Below are positions 26,879 through 39,240 of a stretch of DNA of 64,000 nt, in pieces. The notes under the pieces are model-generated. The model was not told the origin of the DNA and searched no databases. It worked only from the letters and a program-made list of their open reading frames with translations. A program made the translations under genes and the position numbers. The stretch is from Acanthacorydalis orientalis. Lineage: Eukaryota; Arthropoda; Insecta; Megaloptera; Corydalidae. The stretch's first letter is position 1. Every line of letters begins with the position of its first letter. The stretch is taken from the NCBI GenBank assembly GCA_034766995.1, contig CM068315.1, positions 5,132,236 through 5,196,235 on the forward strand, given 5' to 3'.

Positions 26879-27250
26879 GAGCTCTGCCCCTTGCTCTGTG
26901 CGTACACTATCCCTCCGTAGAAGGGTTCGTCCCTTCCCGCTAACACCCCCTTACTCTAATTAATGACAGAAATTCGCAAAGTATACTCACAACTAATCAG
27001 CTTAAGATGTAAGTCTTAAAAAATTTGATGAAAAAGTTTACAAAAATTAACATAACAAAAGATAATGTTAAAATTTGTAAAAAATTTATTCCAAAACTTC
27101 AGTGGCTACACTATTTTAAGCAAATGTATTATCAATTTTATACTGAAATCGTATACCCTCTTTCGTTGTACACCGTGAAACAGAACACTGATCATATACT
27201 GATATCAACCAATTAAAATAGATACCACGAAACCGATATCAATCAATCAA
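26879..27250 (+). repeat. dispersed repeat with GC-rich head (copy 1)
   Basis: A GC-rich head (ggagctctgccccttgctc and onward) is followed by an AT-rich body with the ordered blocks gacagaaattcgcaaa, gtaagtcttaaaaaat, aaaattaacataacaaaa, cttcagtggctacac, actgaaatcgtat and gatatcaaccaatt. The same order occurs at 42717-43130 and partly at 42338-42560 and 55072-55250. The class is unknown; no terminal repeat or transposase was seen. Confidence 0.6.
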
Positions 27251-27663
27251 TCAATTTTCATGAATACAAAATAACTAATCATCAAATTAATATTACTGAG
27301 ATACACTCATAATTTACCGAGAGCTTTTTAAATTTTTTTTATCACCATACATTAAAAATTATTTAAATCGATATATTCATACATTACTACATAGACAGTC
27401 AATGGATTTATAACCTTTTATTAAATTATATAATTGTATTAAAACGGCATTATTTTAAAGTAACAGTCTGGAATAAAAAGGTGAACAATAAATATTCTGC
27501 TCGCAAATTAATATATTTACTATCAAAATTAATTTACGAACATGCCTTTCAAGTGATTTAATTATATTCAACTGAATTCGAATCTATTATATACTATGCT
27601 CCTCTAATTTTAGTTGCGCTTATATCTTAATCTAATGTATACCAAAATTAATTTGTCTATACT

Positions 27664-27666
<3 letters not shown>

Positions 27667-27732
<66 letters not shown>
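27667..27732. repeat. (TA)n microsatellite
   Basis: Pure TA array of about 65 bases. Confidence 0.95.
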
Positions 27733-27736
<4 letters not shown>

Positions 27737-27829
27737 CTGAGAAACTTGCTTTAACGTATAATTATACACACATATCCAATGTACTTCACGTCTAAGTTTA
27801 TGGACTTATTATCTTCACTAGTTTGGTAT

Positions 27830-28330
27830 TAAGTGCGAATTACTCAACGTAATTCCAGATAGTTTATAACGTATGATCCATATGACGACCAAGTACAGAG
27901 CACAGAATTAAGCTGTCTGTCAGTTCGACCAGTTTTTGTCGAACAGCTTGTGTCTGCTATATAATGAAACGTAATGATCCTGCGGGAATGTCACCATGCT
28001 TGGACGGTTTTGCAACTTAAGCGTATGCAAATTCTTTGTGATCGATGAAAGAAGCTTTGGAACATCCCCCGACTCCTTGATGATATATTTATTCATTCGC
28101 TCGCACATACACTTACTCGCTCCGACCACACTGTGTTTATTCAACCCCTCCCGCTCTTCTGTACGTTCAACGTCTCTGTCGCACGTTCACTGATCCAACG
28201 AGATTCCCTATTTGTTATTTTGATGCTGTGTATTTCGAATGTTTTTTTTTCTCGTTCAAGTATAAAAAGTAGCGTCATTATTGTACGTGCAACGAATTGA
28301 TGGCATGTGAAATTAGCGTCGAATAATTTT
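27830..28330. promoter_or_regulatory. moderately GC-rich island
   Basis: Bases 27880-28200 are less AT-rich and are open for more than 60 codons on both strands (minus 27920-28144, plus 27996-28193). Neither frame looks like a known protein. A conserved regulatory block or an old insertion is possible. Confidence 0.2.
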
Positions 28331-28460
28331 GCAATGTATCAAAAAAAAACTTCGTGATGAAGTATAGGTACTTCAAAAAAAGTGTCTGCACTCGTTTCGG
28401 CGGTTCGTTAACATCTTTAGAGAAATGAGAATTTGTTGTTGGGAAAATAAAGTTTAATGC

Positions 28461-28488
<28 letters not shown>
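28461..28488. repeat. short (TA)n tract beside a mariner end
   Basis: TA run that ends about 20 bases before the terminal repeat of the mariner at 28510. Confidence 0.9.
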
Positions 28489-28493
<5 letters not shown>

Positions 28494-28509
28494 TACATAT
28501 TCATATACA

Positions 28510-28880
28510 TGCGAGGGTCGTTTGATAAGTGTGGTAAAAAATGCAAATTAAACACCGTTTTCTGGAAAAAATAGATATTATTTCTCAACATAGTCTCCAT
28601 TGAGGCCTATACACTTGGTTCAGTGTTTACAGTTTTTTTTATCTTGTTGGAAAAGTAGCTTTTCTCAAATTCTGCAAAGTACGCATCGACGTCTCATCTG
28701 ACGAGAATTTCTTCCTATTGTGTAAAATTTTCAAGTTTGGGAAGGGGAAGTAGTCGCACTGAGTCAAGTCTGGAGAAAAGGGTAGATTTCGAATCAATTC
28801 AAAGCCTAATTCCCTCAATTTTACCATTTAGACCGTCGATTTGTGGGACGGCGCGTTGTCCTCGTAAACGAAAACTAAAA
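28510..28880 (-). mobile_element. mariner family B, 3' part of transposase
   Basis: The left end gcgagggtcgtttgataagt is a terminal repeat. On the minus strand the bases from about 28875 down encode DNAPSHKSTV, with the second catalytic Asp, then after a stop KLRELGFELIRN and SPDLTQCDYFPFPNLK, with the third catalytic Asp, then FSSDE. This is the C-terminal half of a mariner transposase. The N-terminal half and the other end are missing, and stops are present. A shorter relative lies at 16417. Confidence 0.8.
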
Positions 28881-28979
28881 AAGCATGTTAATGTTCATGG
28901 ATCTCTTATTGGATATCTAGTACTTCTTATTCATCTAAACTTTTTTCTCAGTTTGCTTTATTCCAAATTTGTTTAAAAC

Positions 28980-30397
28980 GAAATCTCATAAATTATGATT
29001 TTATCAATTATTTAATAACAGTATGAGTTCAAAACTCAAAAAAATATATTAAGAAATTCAAATTGAACTTACCTTTTTATTTATCTACAAACATACTTTG
29101 TAATCACTTAATTTTTTACATAAATCATAATCTTATTTAGAATTCTATTTTAATTATATATCAATTTAATAGTTTATTATAAATTCAGTAAATAATAACG
29201 TTTTGTATATTATATATATATATATATATACATTATATGTATGTATATCATATTTTATTCAAAGCCATTAAATGCTGAAACACTACCGTATTACTTACGA
29301 ATATACACCCGTTATTTAAAATCAGTGAAAAGAAAATTGTTTTCCTTTTTATTTTATTTATAAAATGTTACCTCGATGACAAGTTTATTATTACCCACGT
29401 AAATTACTATAATGTATATGCAGGAAAGTCGTTATACAAACATTTTATTAGAATAATAATATGCTTTTATTATATATCATATTTCATTTCATATTTAATG
29501 TTTTTTTAAGAAATTTAATGTTGTCGTGCCATTATTTTGACTGAAAGATTGTGCTGTTGTTTGCAACAATTTCTTTTTCGTTTCTAATTGCTGGTATTTT
29601 GAGAAATAAATTATTATTATGTGTTTTATATCGATGGGATGATTACAATTTGATTTTGGAGGATTTGGTTTCTTTTTAAAAAAGTGTTTATGTATGTGTT
29701 AGTTAAAAATTACAATGTATGTGTTAAATAATGTATGTGTTAGTTAAACACTTTTTAAAAAAGTGTTTATGTGTGTGTTATGTGTTAGTGTTATGTATGT
29801 TTATGTGTGTATACTTAGAGTATCATCTATGTTGTAATTTGGGATTATGATGTCATCTCACTGTTGATGTTTTGAAATTGTTCATTTTTTTATCAATAAT
29901 TTGATTTATTGAATCCATTAAATGCCGTCACACAAAATCATAGGAATTTTTGAAAAGGTTTAAATGGTTTGGTTCTAGGTCGCTTCTTATTAATTTGGTG
30001 TTAGAAAAAAAATGTTGGTTTTCCACAGTGAGATGTTTTGTATCTGCAACAGCTGGGACTAATGTTAGCATTATCATAAAAAATATTTCAAAAGTGAATA
30101 AAAACTAGTTTATTTTGAATTTTAAATTCATTTATTTTATTAAAACCTGAATCAAATGCCATGATAATTGCTCAAACACTTCGCGTGGAGAAGAACGTTG
30201 CACTTTTTACATATATATCTATATATGATCTGATTTAATTCTTGCAAAGTCTACATCTATTCCGCTTCTTTTCTCACTTTCGCAAATATCGAAAAAATAA
30301 ATAATATAGTAGTATTGCTGTTAAATCAATGTTTACTGTTATATAAAAAAATTTAACAAAAAATTATTTTTAACATAGAAAAAAATTCCAAAATTAA
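28980..30397. other. AT-rich intron with a small local duplication
   Basis: Between 29680 and 29800, the phrases aaaagtgtttatg and atgtatgtgttagtt recur, with a palindromic junction acactttttaaaaaagtgt. Otherwise nothing was recognised. Confidence 0.45.
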
Positions 30398-30415
30398 TGT
30401 TGTGTATACACAACA
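30398..30415. repeat. 18-base perfect palindrome
   Basis: TGTTGTGTATACACAACA equals its own reverse complement. It may be chance, a dimeric factor site or a recombination scar. Confidence 0.6.
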
Positions 30416-30839
30416 GCGGCGCTTAATAGGTTGTTATATTTTTAATAAAACTCACTAATTCCACTCTAGTTACAGATCATGAAACAGTTTGTAGTTAGGT
30501 AGAATTTTAGAACAAGTAACATCCAATTTGAGATTAGTTAATTAGATTTTTTTATTATTTCTAGTCATTATTTTCGCATATCAATACGAATTTTGACATA
30601 TTATTAGTTTATACTAAAAAAAATAATCAATTAAAACAAAATCATCTTTTACTTAAATCTGATGAAAAGTTCTTAATGCATTTATGATGTTAGAAAAAGA
30701 AGTCGAAGCATTTATTTAACAAAAGATTGAAAGAATAAAAATTGTAAAAATAATTCCCGGCCATTTGAAAATCTCGTGATCGTACTGAAGAGGTTTCAAG
30801 TAAGAATAAAGCAAAAGAAAAACTTTACTTGACGCAAAC

Positions 30840-31115
30840 AAAAGGCGAAAGAGTTGACTTTATGTTAACTACAGCGTTCATTAGACTCCTCACTCATTGT
30901 CAATATATATCTATGAGTGCACAATAATGGTTGTTCTTGTTCTTCTCCGTCATCCAAGTTTCGTGCACGGTCAGAATGTACGTTTCTCTTAACGAGCGTC
31001 GAGTCTGCGGTCGGTTGAAGCGACCCGGCCGGAGTGACAGTGGTACGGGCCACGAGCACGCCGGAACAGCGAGACATGGAGAAAAAGATTCCGACAGAAT
31101 TTCGAAGCAAGAGAA
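30840..31115. promoter_or_regulatory. GC-rich island
   Basis: CpG-rich sequence around 30960-31100 (gcgacccggccggagtgac, gagcacgccggaacagcg) is open on both strands for 80-97 codons without protein-like features. It is a candidate regulatory element within the large intron. Confidence 0.28.
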
Positions 31116-31253
31116 TTTATCTTTTATTTCCTTCCTTCATTGCAACTTTAACTTTACGCACACACAGAGATATTTGATAACTTTTACGTGTAATTTTCGA
31201 AACTTTGACACATTTAAAAAGTAATGTTTTGTGAAATAAAATGAAAGACTTTT

Positions 31254-31256
<3 letters not shown>

Positions 31257-31301
<45 letters not shown>
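31257..31301. repeat. (TA)n microsatellite
   Basis: TA array of about 45 bases. Confidence 0.95.
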
Positions 31302-31758
31302 TTGTATGTGTGTAAAAATTTATTTGAAGTTTATTTCAATTTATAAATCTTTTTGCAACTTGCGAACATATTGACATAACTTTTCAACCTTTTACACTTA
31401 TTACAAAATTCTTATTTCATTTTGTTTAAGAGGCGTATTTGATTAATAAATGTTTTTGTTTGAAATATTTATAAAATGTTCTGAAAGGATATTTTAGTAT
31501 TTCAATAAATTATTCATAAACAGGTTAATTAAAAATAAAAGTCAAATAGAAATCAGAACAAGAAGGTAATTGTCAATGAAAATGAAATTAAACTTGAAAC
31601 ATTTATTTATAAAACATTGTTTTGATAAAACTAACATTCATTTCTATAAAAAAATATACTTCTCGCTTTATCACTCGCTTTATTATTAATCAGTTGAGGA
31701 CTTGAAGAATTGACCCTATTCGTCCATTATTAGTTGCTTTATTTGTATAGTTTTAAAG

Positions 31759-31760
<2 letters not shown>

Positions 31761-31823
<63 letters not shown>

Positions 31824-31864
31824 GTATATATGTATGTATATATATATATGTATATATATATATG

Positions 31865-31943
<79 letters not shown>
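31761..31943. repeat. longest (TA)n array, with TG interruptions
   Basis: About 180 bases of TA with scattered TGTA units between 31811 and 31870. It lies about 90 bases upstream of the mariner at 32034. Confidence 0.95.
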
Positions 31944-31946
<3 letters not shown>

Positions 31947-32033
31947 GCTTATTGATAATATTTGCGTTACTAAAGAATTTGTTATCTTCTTTATTATTAT
32001 CCAATGTATAACTGAATCATAATTTTAATATTA

Positions 32034-33035
32034 TTTGGTCATTCAATAAGTAATGCGGTATTCTCATGTGGATGAAAATGGACGATACAATACTCTACAA
32101 TTATTGCAATAACGTATCAGATGCATATGGTTATCAAATGTAGGTAATTTTTCTCAGTCTTATAGTGGAAGAGTAACAGTAATCACGCAAATTTACAAAA
32201 AAAATATATTAATTATCATGGAAGTGTCAAAAGAACATATTAGGGATATTTTTCTTTGGGAGTTTCGTCTGGGCGTCAACGCTACAACTGCAGTGAAAAA
32301 ATTGTGGGAAATGTATGGTTCAGATGTTATAAGTCTTAGCCAAGGACCAAGATGATAGCAACAATTTCGGTCTAGGAACTACAGCCTTCAAGATGAGGAA
32401 TGATCAGGACGTCCTCAAATGTTTGATATTAAGATCCTGCGACACTAGTGGTACACAATCCTAGTTCAACAGTAGAAGAATTAGAAATAATCTCAAATCA
32501 ACGTATTCAACTATTCAACAACTCTTGAAAATGATTGTTAAGGTTTCTAATCTGGCTCAGTGGATTCCGCACGAGATAGCAAACGTTAATTTAAAACAAC
32601 GTGTGGACATTGGCACTTCTCATCAATGCCAATTGCAAAATAATCCATTTCTGAATCGAATTGTTACTAGTGATGAAAAATGGTTTGTTTATAACAATAT
32701 TAAACGTCAAAGACAATAGGTTGACCGCAACGAAACATCATCTTCAAGTGATATGGGAGGCTTCATACAAAAAAGATTATATTGTCTGTTTGGTGCGATA
32801 TGGAAGGAATTATCCGTTATGAACTATAACAAGAGAATCAAACCATCACAAAAGAACTGTATTGTGAACAACTTGTACGGCTAAAACAATCAAATGATGG
32901 AAAACGGTCAGCATTAGCAAACAGAAGAGGTGTGATTTTTCACCACGGCAGCGCCCGACTTCACTCGGCACACGAAACCCTCCAAAAACTGGGGCTTTCT
33001 CCAGGAAATATTAAAATACTTAGAAAATCTATCAA
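32034..33035 (+). pseudogene. near full-length but dead mariner transposase (family D)
   Basis: The left end ttggtcattcaataagtaatg resembles a mariner terminal repeat. From the ATG at 32218 the translation follows a mariner transposase: EHIRDIFLWEFRLGVNATTA (first helix-turn-helix), a linker, WIPHEIANVNLKQR, then TSDEKWFVYNNIKR with the first catalytic Asp (about 32670-32700), a VWCDMEG-like block and ANRRGVIFHHGSARLHSAHE (about 32917-32975). The usual HDNARPH second Asp is replaced by Gly (HHGSARLH). Several stops and shifts occur (for example after QGPR and after KRQRQ). The third Asp and the right end are gone; the coding remnant runs into a (TAG)n/(CTAT)n/(TA)n tract. Confidence 0.85.
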
Positions 33036-33065
33036 TTATATAGTAGTAGTAGTAGTACACATACT

Positions 33066-33152
<87 letters not shown>
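33036..33152. repeat. compound microsatellite (TAG)n-(CT)n-(CTAT)n-(TA)n
   Basis: Successive tagtag, ctctct, ctatctat and tatata arrays replace the 3' end of the mariner at 32034. Confidence 0.92.
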
Positions 33153-33155
<3 letters not shown>

Positions 33156-33300
33156 CACAGCCCTGTGCAGTGGTCGCAGAGTGCGGGCCTGTCGTGCCGA
33201 CTATAAACAATTATTAAATAACAGTGTATTGAGCGCGGTATGCAGGGAGTACTATCAGACAGGGAGACGCTCTAAGTGAACGAAACCTTACACTAAATAA
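33153..33300. other. short GC-richer patch between two TA arrays
   Basis: The sequence cagccctgtgcagtggtcgcagagtgcgggcctgtcgtgcc is unlike its surroundings. I cannot assign it; no tRNA fold was found. Confidence 0.3.
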
Positions 33301-33377
33301 ATATTGTCACTATTATAATACTTTATTATTATTAGATAGTTTTATTTAATTTTGGGACACGAATAAAAACGTGCCTG

Positions 33378-33381
<4 letters not shown>

Positions 33382-33443
<62 letters not shown>
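33382..33443. repeat. (TA)n microsatellite
   Basis: Pure TA array of about 62 bases. Confidence 0.95.
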
Positions 33444-33444
<1 letters not shown>

Positions 33445-33446
<2 letters not shown>

Positions 33447-34842
33447 CCGTAGCAATGTAAAAACAGTGTTATATATTTTATGTACAACATTTTTAATTGT
33501 CGTGTTGTGTATTGAAATATTTTTAATTGTCGATTTTCTACACGTTTTTGTATATTTTCGTTACTTTCATTATTGCAAATTTCGGTGAATTTGAATATTG
33601 ATTGTCAAACCTAATACAGTACATTGTAGAAACGATAAAGAAATATTGTCGGTACGGAGAGTCGCATGGAACAGCTCGAGCGAACAGGTCGAGTTGTATA
33701 AACATCAAAAAATAAAGCACATTAGTATCACTTAGTTAATGTTAAACTTGTATTTTTTCGATAATAATAATCCTATTATAACTGCATTATTTCCGCATAT
33801 TTAAAAATAAACACAACCAGTTAAATCACGTTAAGTCGGGGTTTAACAAATTTTCCAATATATATTATACAATATTATATTTTATTAGTTAATCTGTGTA
33901 TGATAAGTACGTGTTTATTCATATATTAATTATAATGGATCTAAATGTGAATTAGCATTTCAATAAGATTGAATAATTTCAATGAAAAGTGAATTCAGAA
34001 GAATTTTATATTGACAAGTAATTAAGATTCAGCTAATTGTTCATTTAAGTATTTCATTAAGAAGATATTGTGATATAAAGTCAATAAGTTCATTGTAAGA
34101 GGCTTATGAATTTCCAGTTGTAACTATTAAATCGATAACTAATTTCTTTACAAAATTTAATGAGACAATTTATACCAAATTAGCTACAAATTGACTGATT
34201 TTAATTCCGTGTGAAGTATTCAAAATGACATCTCATCAAATATGCCGTCATCATGCCGACTTACGATTTATCCTGTAACGTGATTGAAATATAAAACTGA
34301 TTTTGAAGTATAGCTTATCAATAAGATCCACGTTTTTACCGTATTTTGTCATAAAATCCGCATATTCTAGTCATTTTTATCCGTGACACACTTTTGATGT
34401 TGATGTAGAGTAGATAGCATGCATATGTCACGTTCATCATGTCGTTCTTTTATAACTATTGTGTTTGTATAACACAATCTTCATTTATCTTTTGTAATTT
34501 TTGTAAAGTAGTTCGTAATAGATTCTTTTCACACTGAATGTTTCGTAAGTCGTGATTTATTTATTAATTAAGTTTCTTATCTAACAGTGTTAAAAAATAA
34601 CAACTCTAATAAACATAAGATTGCTTTTCATATGAAGATAATTAAGGCTTTATTGTCTATATTTAGTATAAAATCATAAGGTATTGTTTTTTTTAACAAT
34701 GAGTAAAAATAACAAATTGATAATAAAAGAATATAATTTAATATGTGATGACTCAACATATGGTACTATAACGTATTAGTTTATTAATAAAAATTGGAAA
34801 CTAATAATTAACTATTTTACATTTGAACATTAAGTTTAGAAC

Positions 34843-34843
<1 letters not shown>
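33445..34843. other. featureless AT-rich intron
   Basis: Nothing gene-like was recognised. The small frame at 33538-33720 has no family resemblance. Confidence 0.5.
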
Positions 34844-34902
<59 letters not shown>

Positions 34903-34945
34903 GTTATATATATATATAATGTTATATATAATATATATATATATA
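34838..34945. repeat. (TA)n array with palindromic AACATTATA ends
   Basis: The array begins acattatata and its right side reads tataatgtt twice, so the whole can fold back on itself. Confidence 0.85.
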
Positions 34946-35014
34946 AATTAGATTAAATGATGCCAGTAAATGTAATTAACAATTTTATTTTTTAAAAATT
35001 AATTTCAAATATAA

Positions 35015-35690
35015 TTCCCCTCGATAAATACAACCTTCTTCCATCTCTGTCAACATTTTAATTTTTTTTTTCATTAAAACCAGGAGGCTTTGAATTAAAA
35101 TACTCAACTAGTTCATTTTTAATCTTTTCATAACTATTCATATTTTTACTATCTAAAAAATGTTGCATGAACCTGAAAAGATGGTAACGGCACCAGATCT
35201 GGAAAGTACCGTGGACGTCGAATTTTTATCCATCTAAACCTTTTAATTTTGTCCTTTGTGATTTTTGAAATACGCGGTCGCCCATGTCGTCTTCACTCAG
35301 TTGATACTGTATCCATTTTCCCTCTCTCGACACCTTTCCGATTTTTTTAATGCGTTCCTGCACTCTTGACCAAGAGTGCTTTAAATTGTCAGCAATTTTT
35401 TTAATAGTTCATGTTGTATTTGCTTCAATTTCGGCAGTTAAGATGTCTTATTCATTTTTTTTTTGTTTTCCACTTCCAGGACCATTCTTCATATTAAAAT
35501 TTCCCGATCGAAACTTTTTGAACCATCTCTAACATTTTCGAAAATTCAAAGCATCACCTAAAATATCGCAAATATTTTTAATTGCATTTTTTGTGGTCTC
35601 TTTCTTCAAAAATTGAAATAACATACAATTGCGATTAAATTCTTCACTCGGAATAAATCCTTTCATTGCGAATGGGTATACTATTTTACT
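35015..35690 (-). mobile_element. internally deleted mariner, family E (N- plus C-terminal parts)
   Basis: On the minus strand, from an ATG at 35666-35664, the broken frame gives a mariner N-terminus: LFQFLKKETTKNAIKNICDI, RWFKKFRSGNFNMKN, then IKKIADNLKHSWSRVQERIK (second helix-turn-helix). It then jumps to the C-terminal block YFPDLVPLPSFQVHATFF, which corresponds to the SPDLAPSDYHLF region with the third catalytic Asp position lost, and FNSKPPGF. The catalytic core between them is absent. Stops are scattered. It resembles families A and C in architecture but not in sequence. Confidence 0.72.
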
Positions 35691-35828
35691 TTTAAAATAT
35701 TAAAATGTAGTTTCAAGATGGTTCACACAACGACATGACACAAAATACGTAATGATCGATCGGTAGATACAGCACAACTGATCGTTGAAAATGGTTATTG
35801 TAAAAATGTAACGTTTGTTTCCGGTACA

Positions 35829-35832
<4 letters not shown>

Positions 35833-35897
<65 letters not shown>
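35833..35897. repeat. (TA)n microsatellite
   Basis: Pure TA array of about 65 bases, about 140 bases beyond the start side of the mariner at 35015. Confidence 0.95.
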
Positions 35898-35904
<7 letters not shown>

Positions 35905-35989
35905 AAACAGACGATTAACAATGTAAAGCGTCTGTGTTAAAATTCACACAATATGAACGCCAAAAATGTTGACATGGACAAATTTTGAG

Positions 35990-36350
35990 CATTCAAGTGA
36001 ATTGTAAACAGATGACTCACATTCAGCGTCACGACGTTAGTCGTAGTTAAGAATCTGGTTCTTGGAAATAAATTCAAACATAATCAAATATTTAAATTCA
36101 ACGCAAACAAACGGGAGCGAAGCATAGACCTGAGGGGTATTAAAATGCATATTCTCGGAATAGCGGAACGAACGCGTCTAGTATCTGACGTAATTCATTG
36201 TTTTACGCATATAGGTACTTCATAATACGTACGAGGATGGTTCGATATAAAATATAAAGGAGCGAAACGCAAGAACGTAAGGACGCACGTGTAACGTGCA
36301 CGGATTCAACCCTTTTCCACACAAACACATTCGTCTCTGTGAATGTAAAT
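35990..36350. promoter_or_regulatory. GC-richer island
   Basis: CpG-containing sequence (aatagcggaacgaacgcgtc, gtaaggacgcacgtgtaacg) lies between AT-rich flanks. No open frame of note crosses it. It is a possible intronic regulatory element. Confidence 0.25.
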
Positions 36351-36612
36351 ATTTACGTTGTTCTTGAAATAATTAAGCTATGTTTTTGAAGAAGTTTTCT
36401 ATAGGGAGTTGTGAGAATGTTGATTGATTACAATTTCAGTTTAATATCACCAGGTAGTTTGGAATGTGTTATTTAAAAAAATAAACTCATTTATCATCTC
36501 TCTCTGTATATGAAATCAAAATTATCCATTCTATGGTACCCAAATATGTTCATCTCATATATAGAATACACGTTGCAATAATCTATCTTCCAGAATGTTT
36601 ATATAGATATAT

Positions 36613-36617
<5 letters not shown>

Positions 36618-36663
<46 letters not shown>

Positions 36664-36680
36664 ATGTGTGTGTGTGTGTA
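36618..36680. repeat. (TA)n-(TG)n compound microsatellite
   Basis: TA array passing into TGTATGTGTG near 36655. Confidence 0.95.
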
Positions 36681-37256
36681 TAAATATTTTCAATTTTAAT
36701 ATCGAGTCAACATTTTAGATATTATTTTGTTTCTCATTTAATCTTCAATTTGTTTATAATTAAAATAAATACATTACTCAATACTGAGAGCACATTTCAA
36801 TGTTTATTATTTTATGATTAGTCATTAATGTTTTAAATATCTACCTCACATACGTTTTCTTACAATTCTCTTCGTTGAGAATTATTAAATTAGCCATAGG
36901 GTAATCCTCCTTTTGTACATTCAATAGACTCGTTCGTACAGTATGTATTCATGCCACCAAATCAGTTTTCATAGAACTAAATCGATGACACAAAGAACAA
37001 TGTAGTTGTAGATCAAAAGTGTTATATTCATTAAATACGCAACATTGCAAAATAAAATTATGTTGAAAATAGACATATTTATGTGGATTATTATTAAAAC
37101 AAGAATCAATTGCATCCAGATGTAAAATGTTTAACTGTTAAACGTAAATGTTCGAATGTTAACTTATAAATGCAGATTTATTTTTAAAATGTATTGAACG
37201 GTTATATAAATACAAACAAATTGATAAAAATATGTAAGATTGCTATTCTTATATTA

Positions 37257-37257
<1 letters not shown>

Positions 37258-37341
<84 letters not shown>
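37258..37341. repeat. (TA)n microsatellite
   Basis: About 84 bases of TA with one TG interruption near 37307. Confidence 0.95.
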
Positions 37342-37343
<2 letters not shown>

Positions 37344-37739
37344 GAAACATATTCCAAACAATTTTAAAGGGAATTTAGAATTTATATTTATGATATTTTT
37401 ACACATGTTCCTAGAAAAAAAAAAACGTCATATTGACAGAGGCTTAACGTGTCATGAAAAGCTGTGTTAATGCATCAACATACATTTTTTTTATAACTTT
37501 TAATGGACTATTACTTGAAATTATGTATGATTACATAAAAACTCACAGTAAAAGCACTGTAGAAAATATTAACTTTCAAAAAATCGTTAGTACCTCATAC
37601 TGGTAATCATAAAAATATTGAAATCTTTTAAAATGAGCTTGTGAGAATGTGAAATTACTCAAAGTGATAAACTGATTTTAATAAGTTTTCTCACAGTCTG
37701 AAATATTTCAAGCTGAAAGTCATGACATGAAACAGAAAC

Positions 37740-38725
37740 GACGTTAAAATTTTTCAAAAATTTTAAATGCCTTTCAATTAGAAGTGTTTTCGTGTCTAGA
37801 AATATTGTACAGAAATTCCTAGAATTTAAGCAAAATACACCTAATATGTTTGATGCAAATACACCTAATGAGACCTTCGATTTGAATCATTTATTCTTTG
37901 GTCTACGAGCAAACGTCCTACAGTCAGGAGTTTCAAATAAGACAATTTTGAACTCGTCTGTCCAAAAAATATTGTGGCATTTAGTAAGGGGACAATCTAT
38001 GTGTTCTTTAGCGAAAATTATTCTATTTGCTGAATGTTTTTTTGTTTAATAATGGTGCTTTTATCAAACGTCCCCCAATCAAATTGTTGTCGATAAGTCT
38101 TCTTCTTATAGTAGAGTTGTCTACTTGTAAATTTAGCTCCTGCTTAATTTTTGTTGATGTGATAAACAGGTTTTTCTTTGCTAATATAACTATGTTGTTT
38201 CATCCCTTGTCAATTTTTCCCCCTCTTGTTTCTTCTTTCTCGATCCAGTTTTTAGCATCTATTATCATTTTGTTTGAACAGCCAATTACTTCTCTAATGA
38301 ATTTATAGATTTTACACTCCGGAATTAAATTTCTTATCAGTAAACGTTTATCTTCGCTACAATTCTCAGCACGAGCTATTTTTATTAATTGAAAGGTTTA
38401 AATTAATACACTACTAATAATAAATGATGGAATCATCTCACTTTTAAATACAATAATTCAAAAATAAATTAATTTTAAAACTTTTCATTAGGAAACTCTC
38501 TTCATTAGGAACGGTGCTATTATTTTGCACACTGAATTGTTGATATTCTTCGCAAAAGCGGGGATTTTCCTTTATTTAAAGTGCAATTTTAAGAAATTTC
38601 TGATTATCTTACTAATGAATCATAAACAAACATTTGACACTACATGTCATTTGATTACAACAACAGATTAAGTAGTACTTTGTAAGTTTTGTAAAATATT
38701 GAATATGGTGCTATTTTTTTACGCA
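37740..38725 (-). pseudogene. Tc1-like transposon relic
   Basis: On the minus strand, from about 38400 down, the translation shows a Tc1-type transposase N-terminus: CSEDKRLLIRNLI, IYKFIREVIGCS, NWIEKEETRGGK, an STIRRRLIDNNLIGGR block, RIIFAKEHIDCPLTKCHN, and then IFWTDEFKIVLFETPD, with WTDE carrying the first catalytic Asp, followed by FARRPKNK. It decays after that; the second and third catalytic acids are missing. A terminal-repeat-like cagtgtgcaaaataatagca (minus strand, about 38512-38532) and a related taaaaaaatagcacc at about 38706-38720 may be nested subterminal repeats. Frame breaks are present. The other end was not found. Confidence 0.78.
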
Positions 38726-38799
38726 GAAAGTGTATATATATTTATATATATATGTGTGTGTGTGTATGTATAAATGTGTTTTGTGTCTAGCTATTTTTT

Positions 38800-39240
38800 C
38801 ACAACGAGAAAGTAAGTTAAAAATATTTTCTAACTTCAGAGAACCGTCCTGCCGAACAACGATTCAAACAATGTGCTCTCCGTATGTTAAGTAATCACAT
38901 TTTTTTTCGTTTTTGCTTCGCCCGGATTCGATTTCGTATGTCTGCACAAGATAAATTGCCCAGAGATTCAAAGTCAGTTTTGTGTGTGCGCGCTTATCAG
39001 CGCGTCGAAACACAACGATGCCGAAAACTAAACTGTCGGTCTGTACGATAGAAATAAATTACGATTTAACTAAAATATTTCGTGCTTGGTGCTCGGATAT
39101 GCCTGTAAACACGCTTATATGTTTATATGTGTGTGAGTATGAGTGTGTGAACCAGACGTCTTCTTATTCATTCATCGAGCAATTGTATCGCTATGAAGAT
39201 TCGTGTCAAGGTCCCAACTAGTAGTGTATTGTCTTCGATA
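38800..39240. promoter_or_regulatory. GC-richer island
   Basis: Raised CpG occurs at 38840-38860 and 38930-39080 (gtgtgcgcgcttatcagcgc). The + strand frame 38982-39221 is open but not protein-like. It is a candidate regulatory block. Confidence 0.22.

Noticed and set aside
30865..31224. Overlapping open frames on both strands as a gene
   Set aside because: Both are short, low in family resemblance and explained by local GC richness.
31734..32022. Open frames of alternating Ile/Tyr on both strands over TA arrays
   Set aside because: They are artefacts of (TA)n, which has no stop in any frame. The same applies to frames near 11000, 18400, 35800, 37300, 41500, 53600-54000 and 54450.
32525..32719. 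Small intact gene
   Set aside because: It is one unbroken segment of the decayed mariner transposase spanning 32034-33035.
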